DNA from: Flectonema sp. DT1601
Taxonomy: Eukaryota; Euglenozoa; Diplonemea; Diplonemida; Diplonemidae
Assembly (NCBI GenBank): GCA_964019425.1
Contig: OZ025813.1
Span: 558,001 to 622,000 of the forward strand
Length of the DNA stretch: 64,000 nucleotides
Reading direction: 5' to 3'
Positions 20,216-31,649 of the stretch are shown here, piece by piece (within the stretch, counting starts at the first letter, position 1; every line of letters begins with the position of its first letter). The notes under the pieces were generated by a model. It was not told the DNA's origin, did not search any database, and saw nothing but the letters and a program-made list of their open reading frames with translations. A program made the position numbers and the translations under genes.

Positions 20216-23200
20216 AAGGAAACAATCAGTTTAGCGTCTCGATCGGGACGGAAAATAGAAATTAATCGACATAGTCGATCGATAAAAAAACAATGATAAC
20301 ATTGTTTATTCTTTTTTTTTATTTTAAATTCTTTTTATTCATTTTTTAAAGAAAAAACAATCAGTTTAGCGTCTTGACCAGGACGGAAAATAGAAAGTGA
20401 TCGACATAGTCGATCGATAAAAAAACAATGATAACATTGTTTATTCTTTTTTTTTTTTTTTAAATTCTTATTATTTATTTTTTAAAGAAAAAAAAACGGA
20501 AAATAAAAATTAGTCGACAAAGTCGAACGATAAAAAAAAACAATGATAACATTGTTTATTCTTTTTTTTTTGTTTTTTTTTTATATTCTTTTTTATTAAT
20601 TTTGAAAAAAAAAACAATCAGTTTAGCGTCTTGACCAGGACGGAAAATAGAAAGTAATCGACATAGTCGATCGATAAAAAAACAATGATAACATTGTTTA
20701 ATCTTTTTTTTTTTTTTTTTAAATTCTTTTTATTTATTTTTTAAAGAAAAAAAACGGAAAATAGAAATTAGTCGACAAAGTCGAACGGTAAAAAAACAAT
20801 GATAACATTGTTTATTCTTTTTTTTTATTTTTTTTATATTTTTTTTTTAATTAATTTTGAAAAAAAAACAATCAGTTTAGCGTCTTGACCAGGACGGAAA
20901 ATAGAAAGCGATCGACATAGTCGATCGATAAGAAAACAATGATAATATTGTTTATTCTTTTTTTTTATTTTAAATTCTTTTTATTTATTTTTTAAAGAAA
21001 AAAAAAACGGAAAATAGAAATTAGTCGACAAAGTCGAACGATAAAAAAAAACAATGATAACATTGTTTATTCTTTTTTTTGTATTTTTTTTATATTCTTT
21101 TTTATTAATCTTGAAAAAAAAAAAAACAATCAGTTTAGCGTCTTGACCAGGACGGAAAATAGAAAGTAATCGACATAGTCGATCGATAAAAAAAAACAAT
21201 GATAACATTGTTTATTCTTTTTTTTTTTTTTTTTTTAAATTCTTTTTATTTATTTTTTAAAAAGAAAAAAAAAACGGAAAATAGAAATTAGTCAACAAAG
21301 TCGAACGATAAAAAAAAAAAACAATGATAACATTGTTTATTCTTTTTTTTTTATTTTTTTTAAATTCTTTTTTATTAATTTTGAAAAAAAAAACAATCAG
21401 TTTAGCGTCTTGACCAGGACGGAAAATAGAAAGTGATCGACATAGTCGATCGATAAAAAAACAATGATAACATTGTTTATTCTTTTTTTTTTATTTTTTT
21501 TAAATTCTTTTTTATTAATTTTGAAAAAAAAAACAATCAGTTTAGCGTCTTGACCAGGACGGAAAATAGAAAGTGATCGACATAGTCGATCGATAAAAAA
21601 ACAATGATAACATTGTTTATTCTTTTTTTTTATTTTAAATTCTTTTTATTTATTTTTTAAAGAAAAAAAAAGGAAAATAGAAATTAGTCGACAAAGTCGA
21701 ACGATGAAAAAAAACAATGATAACATTGTTTATTCTTTTTTTTATTTTTTTTTTTATTCTTTTTTATTAATTTTGAAAAAAAAAAAAACAATCAGTTTAG
21801 CGTCTTGACCAGGACGGAAAATAGAAAGCGATCGACATAGTCGATCGATAAGAAAACAATGATAATATTGTTTATTCTTTTTTTTTATTTTAAATTCTTT
21901 TTATTTATTTTTTAAAGAAAAAAAAAAACGGAAAATAGAAATTAGTCGACAAAGTCGAACGATAAAAAAAACAATGATAACATTGTTTATTCTTTTTTTT
22001 GTATTCTTTTTATATTCTTTTTTATTAATTTTGAAAAAAAAAAAAAAAAACAATCAGTTTAGCGTCTTGACCAGGACGGAAAATAGAAAGTAATCGACAT
22101 AGTCGATCGATAAAAAAAAACAATGATAACATTGTTTATTCTTTTTTTTTTTTTTTTTTTAATTCTTTTTATTTATTTTTTAAAAAGAAAAAAAAACGGA
22201 AAATAGAAATTAGTCAACAAAGTCGAACGATAAAAAAAAAAACAATGATAACATTGTTTATTCTTTTTTTTTTATTTTTTTTAAATTCTTTTTTATTAAA
22301 TTTGAAAAAAAAACAATCAGTTTAGCGTCTTGACCAGGACGGAAAATAGAAAGTGATCGACATAGTCGATCGATAAAAAAACAATGATAACATTGTTTAT
22401 TCTTTTTTTTTATTTTAAATTCTTTTTATTTATTTTTTAAAGAAAAAAAAAAGGAAAATAGAAATTAGTCGACAAAGTCGAACGATGAAAAAAAACAATG
22501 ATAACATTGTTTATTCTTTTTTTTATTTTTTTTTTTTATTCTTTTTTATTAATTTTGAAAAAAAAAAACAATCAGTTTAGCGTCTTGACCAGGACGGAAA
22601 ATAGAAAGTAGTCGACATAGTCGATCAATAAGAAAACAATGATAACATTGTTTATTCTTTTTTTTTTATTTTAAATTCTTTTTATTTATTTTTTAAAGAA
22701 AAAAACTGAAAATAGAAATTAGTCGACAAAGTCGAACGATAAAAAAAACAATGATAACATTGTTTATTCTTTTTTTATTTTTTTTTTATATTCTTTTTTA
22801 TTAATTTTGAAAAAAAAAAACAATCAGTTTAGCGTCTTGACCAGGACGGAAAATAGAAAGTAATCGACATAGTCGATCGATAAGAAAACAATGATAACAT
22901 TGTTTATTCTTTTTTTTTTATTTTAAATTCTTTTTATTTATTTTTTAAAGAAAAAAACTGAAAATAGAAATTAGTCGACAAAGTCGAACGATAAAAAAAA
23001 CAATGATAACATTGTTTATTCTTTTTTTATTTTTTTTTTATATTCTTTTTTATTAATTTTGAAAAAAAAAAAAACAATCAGTTTAGCGTCTTGACCAGGA
23101 CGGAAAATAGAAAGTAATCGACATAGTCGATCGATAAAAAAAACAATGATAACATTGTTTATTCTTTTTTTTTATTTTAAAATCTTTTTATTTATTTTTT

Positions 23201-24050
23201 AAAGAAAAAAACTGAAAATAGAAATTAGTCGACAAAGTCGAACGATAAAAAAAACAATGATAACATTGTTTATTCTTTTTTTATTTTTTTTTTATATTCT
23301 TTTTTATTAATTTTGAAAAAAAAAAAAACAATCAGTTTAGCGTCTTGACCAGGACGGAAAATAGAAAGTAATCGACATAGTCGATCGATAAAAAAAACAA
23401 TGATAACATTGTTTATTCTTTTTTTTTATTTTAAAATCTTTTTATTTATTTTTTAAAGAAAAAAACTGAAAATAGAAATTAGTCGACAAAGTCGAACGAT
23501 AAAAAAAAACAATGATAACATTGTTTATTCATTTTTTTTATTTTAAATTCTTTTTATTTATTTTTTAAAGAAAAGAAACGGAAAATAGAAATTAGTCCGA
23601 TAAAAAAAAAAACAATGATAACATTGTTTATTCTTTTTTTTATTTTTTTTTTTATATTCTTTTTTATTAATTTTGAAAAAAAAAAAAAACAATCAGTTTA
23701 GCGTCTTGACCAGGACGGAAAATAGAAATTAGTCGACAAAGTCGAACGATAAAAAAAAAAAACAATGATAACATTGTTTATTCTTTTTTTTTTTAAATTC
23801 TTTTTATTTATTTTTTAAAGGAAAAAAACGGAAAATAGAAATTAGTCGACAAAGTCGAACGATAAAAAAACAATGATAACATTGTTTATTCTTTTTTTTT
23901 TTTTTTTTATTTCTTTTTATTTATAAAAAAAAACAATCAGTTTAGCGTCTTGACCAGGACGGAAAATAGAAAGTGATCGACATAGTCGATCGATAAAAAA
24001 ACAATGATAACATTGTTTATTCTTTTTTTTTTATTCTAAATTCTTTTTAT
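20216..24050 (+). repeat. Hairpin satellite array, forward, about 30 monomers
   Basis: Two monomer types alternate, giving a ~245-bp higher-order unit. Type A: CAGTTTAGCGTCTTGACCAG, then ATCGACATAGTCGAT, then AACAATGATAACATTGTT. Type B lacks the first part and has TCGACAAAGTCGA. Longer identical blocks recur (for example around 21.3-21.9 and 21.9-22.5 kb), showing recent tandem amplification. Short frames encoding Phe/Lys runs across monomers are artefacts. Confidence 0.9.
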
Positions 24051-24052
24051 TG

Positions 24053-24246
24053 AATTTCGATAAAGTGGGAAGTAACGGACTGGGAGCTTTTGGCTCCTGC
24101 CCTATTCCCGATGTAAACTTTCTTTTTATTTTTATTTTTTTTAACAGGCCCAAAGGGCGACAATGATGGTTGCTGACCAAGGAATAATATTCAAATGAAT
24201 TTTCGTTTCAAAGAAACGAACAGAATTAAGAGGGAGGCAGAGAAAA

Positions 24247-24279
<33 letters not shown>

Positions 24280-24315
24280 GAAAAAAAAAAAATGAAGAGG
24301 AAATAATCAAACATG

Positions 24316-24351
<36 letters not shown>

Positions 24352-24500
24352 TAAAAAAACGTTGTATGAAAAAGGAAAAAAAAGAAAAAAAAAGACCAGA
24401 AAAGGAAAGAGAAAATGAAAAGGTATAATATTATTGTGGGGATATGAGGGATAGCAGGGAGATGCTCTTTTTTTTTTTTTTTTTTTTTTTTTATTTATTA
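24053..24500 (+). repeat. X head, forward (copy X4)
   Basis: Starts GAATTTCGATAAAGTGGG directly after satellite, with the same internal order as X1. Confidence 0.85.
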
Positions 24501-26718
24501 TTTAAAAAAAGGAAGCAATCAGTTTAGCGTCTCGATCAGGACGGAAAATAGAAATTAATCGACATAGTTGATCGATAGAAAAAAAACAATGATAACATTG
24601 TTTATTCATTTTTTTTTTTTTTTTTTTTTTTTTAAATCTTTTTAATTATTTTAAAGAAAAAACAATCAGTTTAGCGTCTTGACCAGGACGGAAAATAGTA
24701 AGTAATCGACATAGTCGATCGATAAAAAAAAAACAATGATAACATTGTTTATTCCTTTTTTTTTTTTTTTTTTATTCTTTTTATTTATTTTTAAAGAAAA
24801 AACAATCAGTTTAGCGTCCTGACCAGGACGGAAAATAGAAAGTAATCGACATAGTCGATCGATAAAAAAAACAATGATAACATTGTTTATTCTTTTTTTT
24901 TTTATTTTAAATTCTTTTTATTTATTTTTTAAAGAAAAAAACGGAAAATAGAAATTAGTCGACAAAGTCGAACGATAAAAAAAAACAATGATAACATTGT
25001 TTATTCTTTTTTTTGTATTTTTTTATATTCTTTTTTATTAATTTTGAAAAAAAAACAATCAGTTTAGCGTCTTGACCAGGACGGAAAATAGAAAGTAATC
25101 GACATAGTCGATCGATAAAAAAAACAATGATAACATTGTTTATTCTTTTTTTTTTATTTTAAATTCTTTTTATTTATTTTTTAAAGAAAAAAAACGGAAA
25201 ATAGAAATTAGTCGACAAAGTCGAACGATAAAAAAAAACAATGATAACATTGTTTATTCTTTTTTTTGTATTTTTTTATATTCTTTTTTATTAATTTTGA
25301 AAAAAAAAACAATCAGTTTAGCGTCTTGACCAGGACGGAAAATAGAAAGTAATCGACATAGTCGATCGATAAAAAAAACAATGATAACATTGTTTATTCT
25401 TTTTTTTTTATTTTAAATTCTTTTTATTTATTTTTTAAAGAAAAAAAACGGAAAATAGAAATTAGTCGACAAAGTCGAACGATAAAAAAAAACAATGATA
25501 ACATTGTTTATTCTTTTTTTTGTATTTTTTTATATTCTTTTTTATTAATTTTGAAAAAAAAAACAATCAGTTTAGCGTCTTGACCAGGACGGAAAATAGA
25601 AAGTAATCGACATAGTCGATCGATAAAAAAAACAATGATAACATTGTTTATTCTTTTTTTTTTTTTTTTATTTTAATTCTTTTTATTATTTTTAAAAAGA
25701 AAAAAAAATGGAAAATAGAAATTAGTCAACAAAGTCGAACGATAAAAAAAAACAATGATAACATTGTTTATTCTTTTTTTTTTTATTTTTTTTATATTCT
25801 TTTTTATTAATTTTGAAAAAAAAACAATCAGTTTAGCGTCTTGACCAGGACGGAAAATAGAAAGTAATCGACATAGTCGATCGATAAAAAAAACAATGAT
25901 AACATTGTTTATTCTTTTTTTTTTTTTATTTTAAATTCTTTTTATTTATTTTTTAAAGAAAAAAAACGGAAAATAGAAATTAGTCGACAAAGTCGAACGA
26001 TAAAAAAAAAAACAATGATAACATTGTTTATTCTTTTTTTTGTATTTTTTTATATTCTTTTTTATTAATTTTGAAAAAAAACAATCAGTTTAGCGTCTTG
26101 ACCAGGACGGAAAATAGAAAGTAATCGACATAGTCGATCGATAAAAAAAAAAACAATGATAACATTGTTTATTCTTTTTTTTTTTTTTTTTTTTTAAATT
26201 CTTTTTATTTATTTTTTAAAGAAAAAAAAAACGGAAAATAGAAATTAGTCGACAAAGTCGAACGATGAAAAAAAACAATGATAACATTGTTTATTCTTTT
26301 TTTATTTTATTTTTTTTTATTCTTTTTTATTAATTTTGAAAAAAAAAACAATCAGTTTAGCGTCTTGACCAGGACGGAAAATAGAAAGTAATCGACATAG
26401 TCGATCGATAAGAAAACAATGATAACATTGTTTATTCTTTTTTTTTATTTTAAATTCTTTTTATTTATTTTTTAAAGAAAAAAAACTGAAAATAGAAATT
26501 AGTCGACAAAGTCGAACGATAAAAAAACAATGATAACATTGTTTATTCTTTTTTTTTTTTTTTTTATTTCTTTTTATTTATAAAAAAAAAACAATCAGTT
26601 TAGCGTCTTGACCAGGACGGAAAATAGAAAGTGATCGACATAGTCGATCGATAAGAAAACAATGATAACATTGTTTATTCTTTTTTTTTATTTTAAATTC
26701 TTTTTATTTATTTTTTAA
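24501..26718 (+). repeat. Hairpin satellite array, forward, about 17 monomers
   Basis: Same alternating A/B monomers. One monomer (about 24805) has the perfect first hairpin CGTCCTG-AC-CAGGACG. Confidence 0.9.
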
Positions 26719-27156
26719 CAGGAGTTAAGATCACTTACATGAGTTAACACAACACAGATACGAGAGTCGCAAACTGAGGTAACACTACCAATTCAACAAA
26801 AAATAATCAGGATCGGACACAAGGAGGAGAGTTCATTCTACCTCTCATTGTCCTTGCTGGTATCTTAAGTGTCTTGGTATCTCTCTTGTGTGTCGGTATC
26901 TCGGAAGTGCTGGTATCTCGTATGTGCGTTGGTATCTCTTGCGTGTTGGTATCTCTTGCACATAAAAAAAAAATTGAGTTAACATGATCAGTTTTATTTA
27001 ACATTAAAGACAGACCGGAACTATTTGAAAATAAAATGTAGATGGGAAACAGTGAAAATTAAAATGAATGATAAAATTAAATGAGATTTATGACATAACA
27101 GACCAGATAGAGAGTAATAAAGGGAAAAGGAAAACGGGAAGGGTTCATTCACTTAG
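26719..27156 (+). repeat. X tail with GGTATCTC minisatellite
   Basis: After ACAGGAGTTAAGATCACTT the tail contains about six units of a 17-20 bp minisatellite with core GGTATCTC (about 26859-26960), then the leader also found in R, then GGGTTCATTCACTTAG. Similar tails lie at 44210-44640 and inverted at 49570-49870 and 54770-55210. A minus frame reading RDT/IPT repeats here is a by-product of the minisatellite. Confidence 0.8.
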
Positions 27157-27165
27157 TTAAAGTTA
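27157..27165 (+). repeat. MULE target-site duplication, left (TTAAAGTTA)
   Basis: Nine bases identical to 30682-30690. The unoccupied sequence exists once, inverted, at 54758-54766. Confidence 0.92.
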
Positions 27166-27420
27166 GAGATTTTCGCTATTGGGGTGCCTGATAATGTCAT
27201 TTTCGCTATTCACTAAAAGCAGTAACTTTTTTTTCGCTGTTCACTAGAAGTGATAATTTTTTTTCGCCGTTCAGTAAAAGAAATTTTTTTTTTTCGCTGT
27301 TCACTACAAGTTACAAATTTTTTTTCGCTATTCACTACAAGTTACAAATTTTTTTTCGCTATTCACTAGAAGTTGAAATTTTTTTTTCGCTGTTCACTAC
27401 AAGTTACAACTTTTTCCACT
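27166..27420 (+). repeat. MULE left terminal and subterminal repeats
   Basis: About 54 bp match the right end with few mismatches. Inside are about seven spaced copies of TTTCGCTGTTCACTA-type motifs, likely transposase-binding sites. Confidence 0.85.
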
Positions 27421-27442
27421 GCCAAAAAAAAAATTTTTTTTT

Positions 27443-27478
<36 letters not shown>

Positions 27479-28252
27479 CTTCTTTGCTGGGAACATGCTG
27501 GTACCTTGAACAATTTTTTTTGTCACTTGGACAAGAGCTTTGTGCCGTTTTACTTTCTATTCAGCACACTCATCTGTGGATTTATGATAATGGATGGATT
27601 GAAAGCCAATAACACAAACGGTCAAGGATGTGATGACTTGGGAAATGATAAAAGTAATCTTTCTGGAACTTCTGCTCAGTACATGCAAATGCATCTTGAC
27701 ACGCGGGAACCCTTCGGGCAGTACTGCGCTCTTGATAATTCAAAGTAGCCTTAAAAAAGCTCTCATGCTTGCATGAGTTAGATACCCTGATAACCCGGTC
27801 AGAAACAGGAGTGTCGCTTGCGACCAGGCTGTCTGTAACTCGCAGGTGTCTTGACTTTGAAATTCGGTTGGAATGACGTGTAAGAGGACAACAGTTCTCT
27901 GTAAGGTGACCCAGCCCTGCACACATACCGTTCTTTGCATGCACTCAGTAAATTTTTCAGAGGCTGAGAACACTATCAGGACCTGACGAACAACCCAACC
28001 TTTCCGTGAGTACTTGTCTTTGCTAATCTCGTCAAGCCAGATGAACATCATACAAACGTTATCTCAACATCCGTGTGCGGGTGTTATCTTCCTCATCTCG
28101 GTTTAGCCCTGCACCATCTGCGGATTCTCGAAGGAAACTGGTCGCCTACGATGCTTCGTTCAGTAAAACGTACAAGTTCCTAATCATAAACGTTTTTCTT
28201 TCTCTCTAGGCTTTTACTCTTTTACTACAAACTCTTATTCTCAATCTCTAAG
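27421..28252 (+). other. MULE 5' region
   Basis: A homopolymer T tract, then about 750 bp without a convincing frame. TTTCTCTCTAG at about 28200-28210 could be an acceptor for a 5' non-coding exon. The promoter is presumably here but no clear TATA box is identified. Confidence 0.4.
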
Positions 28253-30350
28253 ATGCCCGGAAACATAGTTGAAACTCAACCTGCTGCCACTGAAACTCAG
28301 CCTGCCTCAGCTTTGGCTGACACAAGACCTAGTATTGAGGGAACCTTTCAATCCTTTGACGCACTTCGTGCGAGGGTAACCCTCGCTTCTTGTTCTTCGG
28401 GAAGGGGGTTTAAGACAAGCCACGTAGTGGGGAAAAGGGTGACATTCACGTGCACAAACGCATGTGGGTGGAAAGTATGTGCCACAGCAACAGACGAAGG
28501 TTGCTACCACATAACGCGTGTGGTTCTTCGGCACGACAGCACGTGTGCTGTTGGAGAAAGCAGCTCCTACGGTATGAAGAATACTGTCTCATACCTTGCT
28601 GCTGAAAAGTGTAGGTATGCCTGCCTGCCTCATAATTGTATTCTGGTTGGTTACTATTAGTTTTTGCCACAACACTAAACATAGGTCTCTAGGAGAGAAA
28701 TACACCGCGGCGTGTTTAATCGCAGACATGAAGGAGAAGGGGGTCGTGATAAAGAAGGACACCGCCTATCGCGCGCTGCAGAAGGCGGATAGGGAGATCA
28801 ACGGGGATCCCCACGACGGGTACAAATTCTTAGAGTCGTGGTGCCGCGCAGCGGAGGTGGCAAACCCTGGGACTAAGTGGCACATTGCGGACAAGGACGG
28901 ACGATTTTGTCATTTGTTCCTCGCCTTTGGTCCCTGCATTGACGGGGCAAAACATTGTCCCCAAGGTTTTGGGGTGACCGATGGGTGCTCCCTGAAAGGG
29001 TACTACGTCGGGAATTTTCTAACGTTGTTGGGCATGGATGCTTCTGGGCGAGAGTTCCCAGTTGCCTTTGCCATCACAGGAAACGAGAGCAAAAAAACCT
29101 GGGGATGGTTTTTTGACAAGTGTCGCAGCACGCTTGGTGAAGATTTTTTCAACGGGTATGCACTGATGTCAGACCAGCAGAAAGGCCTCGACACAGCGAT
29201 GAAAAAGTCGTTCCCACAGGCCAAGGGGTTGAAGTGTTCAGCCCACATGGAACGCAACATAAAGGTTGCCTTCAAAAGTAAGGAAGCCGTGTCGAAGTTT
29301 AAGAAACTTCGAATGACGTCATCGGAAGAGAGGTACGAGGAAGTGTTCGACACCCTCGATCCTGAATTTCAGGAGTACCTGAAGGGGAAAGACCCAACAT
29401 CATGGGCAACGTGCCAGATAAGAGCACGGAATTATGGACATACAACGTCCAACCTGGCGGAGAGCTTTAACGCCTCCTTATCAAAGATAAGGGCGAAAAG
29501 CATCCTCGGCCTGTTAAACGGGTTACTAGGCCAGCTTTCTCGTTGGTTCTATGAACGGCACATGGAAGATACAGGCAACGACGACGGAGTACTACAGCAC
29601 GTGCAGGACAAGGTGGAGGCGCTTAACGCCGAAGCCTCACGTTACGATGTAATACCTGTAAGTAAGTTAGGGGAGGTATATGAAGGTATTCCTATAACTC
29701 TCTCTTGCAAAAACATTCAAACTAATATTGTATTGTAATCCCCACAGCTTCAGTAATTAAGGGAGAAAGTACCCGCCTGGTGAAGGTCATCGCGAATGAA
29801 AAAATTGTGACGTGCGCCTGTTTGGTGCCTGAACAGACAGGCGTCCCCTGTGTCCACGCATGTGCTTTTTTGAGGTATGCTGCAACCTTCCCCAGTATAT
29901 GATTTTGAATGTAGCCTTAAAACAAAAAACAGGACACTAAAAATAAACCCTCTGTCCACTGTCAGTAGGGAGTTTACACATGGTGCACTCAGGAATGCGT
30001 ATGCCACCCCGATCCGCCCAGTTGGGGTTTACCTCATTGAGAGGTTGAAAACAGATCTCCTCCCACCATTAACGCAGAGAGGAATTGGTGCCCCAAAGAA
30101 GAGAATAAAGTCTCAGGGAGAGGGAGGCAGACAATGTACGCGTTGTCAGGGGTTTGGACACTACTCCACTACCTGCAAAGAGCCCCTCTCGGAGGCAAAC
30201 CATCCGAAACCTGCGGCTAAGAAGGCAGCAGCTAAGCAATCAGCTGCGAAGAAGGCATCGCCAAAGAAATCGAAGAAGCCGGCCTTGAAGGCAAGAAAGA
30301 AAATAAAAGTAGAAAGCGAATCAGAAACAGAAACCGAAAGTGAAAATTAG
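28253..30350 (+). CDS. MULE transposase (MuDR-type), four exons
   Basis: Exons 28253-28614, 28685-29661, 29748-29874 and 29966-30350; introns of 70, 86 and 91 bp with GT-AG ends, all joining in phase. The product is 616 aa. The N-terminus has a Cys/His DNA-binding motif (TFTCTNACGWKVC with a later H and C, about 63-95). The RNase H core has Asp in VTDGCSLKGYY (about 218), Asp in LMSDQQKGLD (about 281), CSAHMERN (about 303) and Glu in TSNLAESFNASL (about 376). A SWIM finger CACLVPEQTGVPCVHAC follows (about 468), with exon 3 carrying it, then a CCHC knuckle CTRCQGFGHYSTTC (about 546) after PPLTQRGIGAPKKR, as in plant MuDR proteins, and a Lys/Ala-rich tail ending in Glu/Ser repeats. No disabling change is visible. 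Confidence 0.9.
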
Positions 30351-30499
30351 GTTACAGTAATCAATCAAGTTCATAATACTAACCAACCCGTTACCAATTC
30401 ATTTATTCACAGATTTGTATGAAAATGTTCAAGGATATTTTGGTGGCAAAAAAAGTGTCAATTTTTTTTTTTTTTTTTTTTTTTGAATTTTTTTTTTTT

Positions 30500-30681
30500 T
30501 TTTTTTTTTTCATGAACAGCGAAAATTTTTTTTTTTTTGTTACTGAATAGAGAAAAAAAATTATCACTTTCAGTGAATAGCGAAAAAAAATTATCATATT
30601 CAGTGAACAGCGAAAAAAAAAAAAATTCTTTTACTGAATAGCGAAAATGGAATTATTGGACCCCCCAATAGCGAAAATCTC
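30500..30681 (-). repeat. MULE right terminal and subterminal repeats
   Basis: Inverted TTTCGCT motifs matching the left end, ending CCAATAGCGAAAATCTC. Confidence 0.85.
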
Positions 30682-30690
30682 TTAAAGTTA
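30682..30690 (+). repeat. MULE target-site duplication, right (TTAAAGTTA)
   Basis: Identical to 27157-27165. Confidence 0.92.
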
Positions 30691-31262
30691 AGACCGATTA
30701 GTCAGTTTAAGGTCTTGACTAGGACCAACAAAAAAAAAAAAAAAAATAACGATCAAGCTGAGCTGATCTTGTTTTTATTAAAATAAGGGGAGCGGGAGGG
30801 ATGGGAGGAATAAAGGAAAAAAAAAGAAAAGGTCGATCAATTGGATCTGATCGTCGAGAAGAAGAAGACAATTATTTTAAAGGTCGATCGGCATAGCCGA
30901 TCGTTGAGAAAAAATAACCAGATATAAATACAATCAGTTTAAATTTAAAAAAAAAAAAAAAATTAACGATCAAGCTGAGCTGATCTTGTTTTTATTAAAA
31001 TAAGGGGAGCGGGAGGGATGGAAAGAATAAAGGAAAAAAAAAAAAAAAAAAAAGGTCGATCAATTGGATCTGATCGTCGAGAAGAAGAAAACAATTATTT
31101 TAAAAAAAATGATCGGTATAGCCGATCGTTGAGAAAAGAACAGATATAAATACAATCGGTTTTGGTGATCGACGAGTGGAGCGATCACTTGACAAGAAGG
31201 AAAAAAGAAAGGACCGATTAATTGGGGCTTTGGTTGTATTCCCAAGGCATGTTTTTTTTTTT
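30691..31262 (+). repeat. GATC-rich second satellite at the X tail end
   Basis: Two tandem ~210-bp units. Each contains GATCAAGCTGAGCTGATC, CGATCA...TGATCG and an ATA-looped hairpin: CGATCGGCATAGCCGATCG in unit 1, CGGTATAGCCG in unit 2. The leader CAGTTTAAGGTCTTGACTAG is a diverged form of the main satellite's CAGTTTAGCGTCTTGACCAG. It ends at CCCAAGGCATG before a T-run. Inverted copies at 47665-48232 and 54166-54745. Confidence 0.8.
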
Positions 31263-31645
31263 TTTTTTTTATTATTCATTTACATTATTTTTTTTTTTTT
31301 TTTTTTAAATTAATAATCACATTTTGTTCAAAAATATTTCATATTAGAGTAAAAGAAAAAGAAAAAAAAGAGATAAGAGAAAAAAAAAAAAAAAAACCAT
31401 TGCTGGCCCCCTCACCACTCATAGAGGATGAGGAGGCCAGTAAGGCGTCACTCAAATCTATGCCAAGCCTTGGGAACTTGGATTGGGGTTTAGACCATTT
31501 ACAATTAACAATTAACAATTAATCTGATTAACGTTATGATCTGACGGACATAAACATATCGACAAAATATTACAAACAAAACGAACAATAAATAATAAAT
31601 AAGCTAATAAACTAAATAAACAAAGTGATGTGAAAGTAAGGAAAA
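31263..31645 (-). repeat. 3' untranslated end of the RLE LINE
   Basis: Follows the LINE stop codon on the minus strand. Contains an ~11-bp hairpin pairing CTGGCC-CCTCA with TGAGG-GGCCAG (about 31406-31441). A second copy in the opposite orientation lies at 38161-38516, as expected for a 5'-truncated LINE copy. Confidence 0.65.
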
Positions 31646-31649
31646 AGAA

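Larger units (their letters stand above)
27166..30681 (+). mobile_element. Mutator-like element (MULE), apparently intact
   Basis: A 3516-bp element flanked by a perfect 9-bp duplication TTAAAGTTA, the hallmark size for MULEs. Terminal inverted repeats begin GAGATTTTCGCTATTGGGG and extend inward as multiple TTTCGCTRTTCACT repeats at both ends. A four-exon transposase lies between. An inverted paralogous site at about 54715-54795 has the flanks without the element, which confirms the boundaries. The element sits in the X tail. Confidence 0.95.

Noticed and set aside
26855-26965. CRISPR-like appearance of the GGTATCTC and satellite arrays
   Set aside because: Eukaryotic context, no cas genes, core only 8 bp, spacers shared between copies and drifting; these are minisatellites.
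27421-28252. Overlapping frames of 79-120 codons on both strands upstream of the MULE transposase
   Set aside because: They overlap each other on opposite strands, lack recognisable motifs and sit in the element's 5' region.
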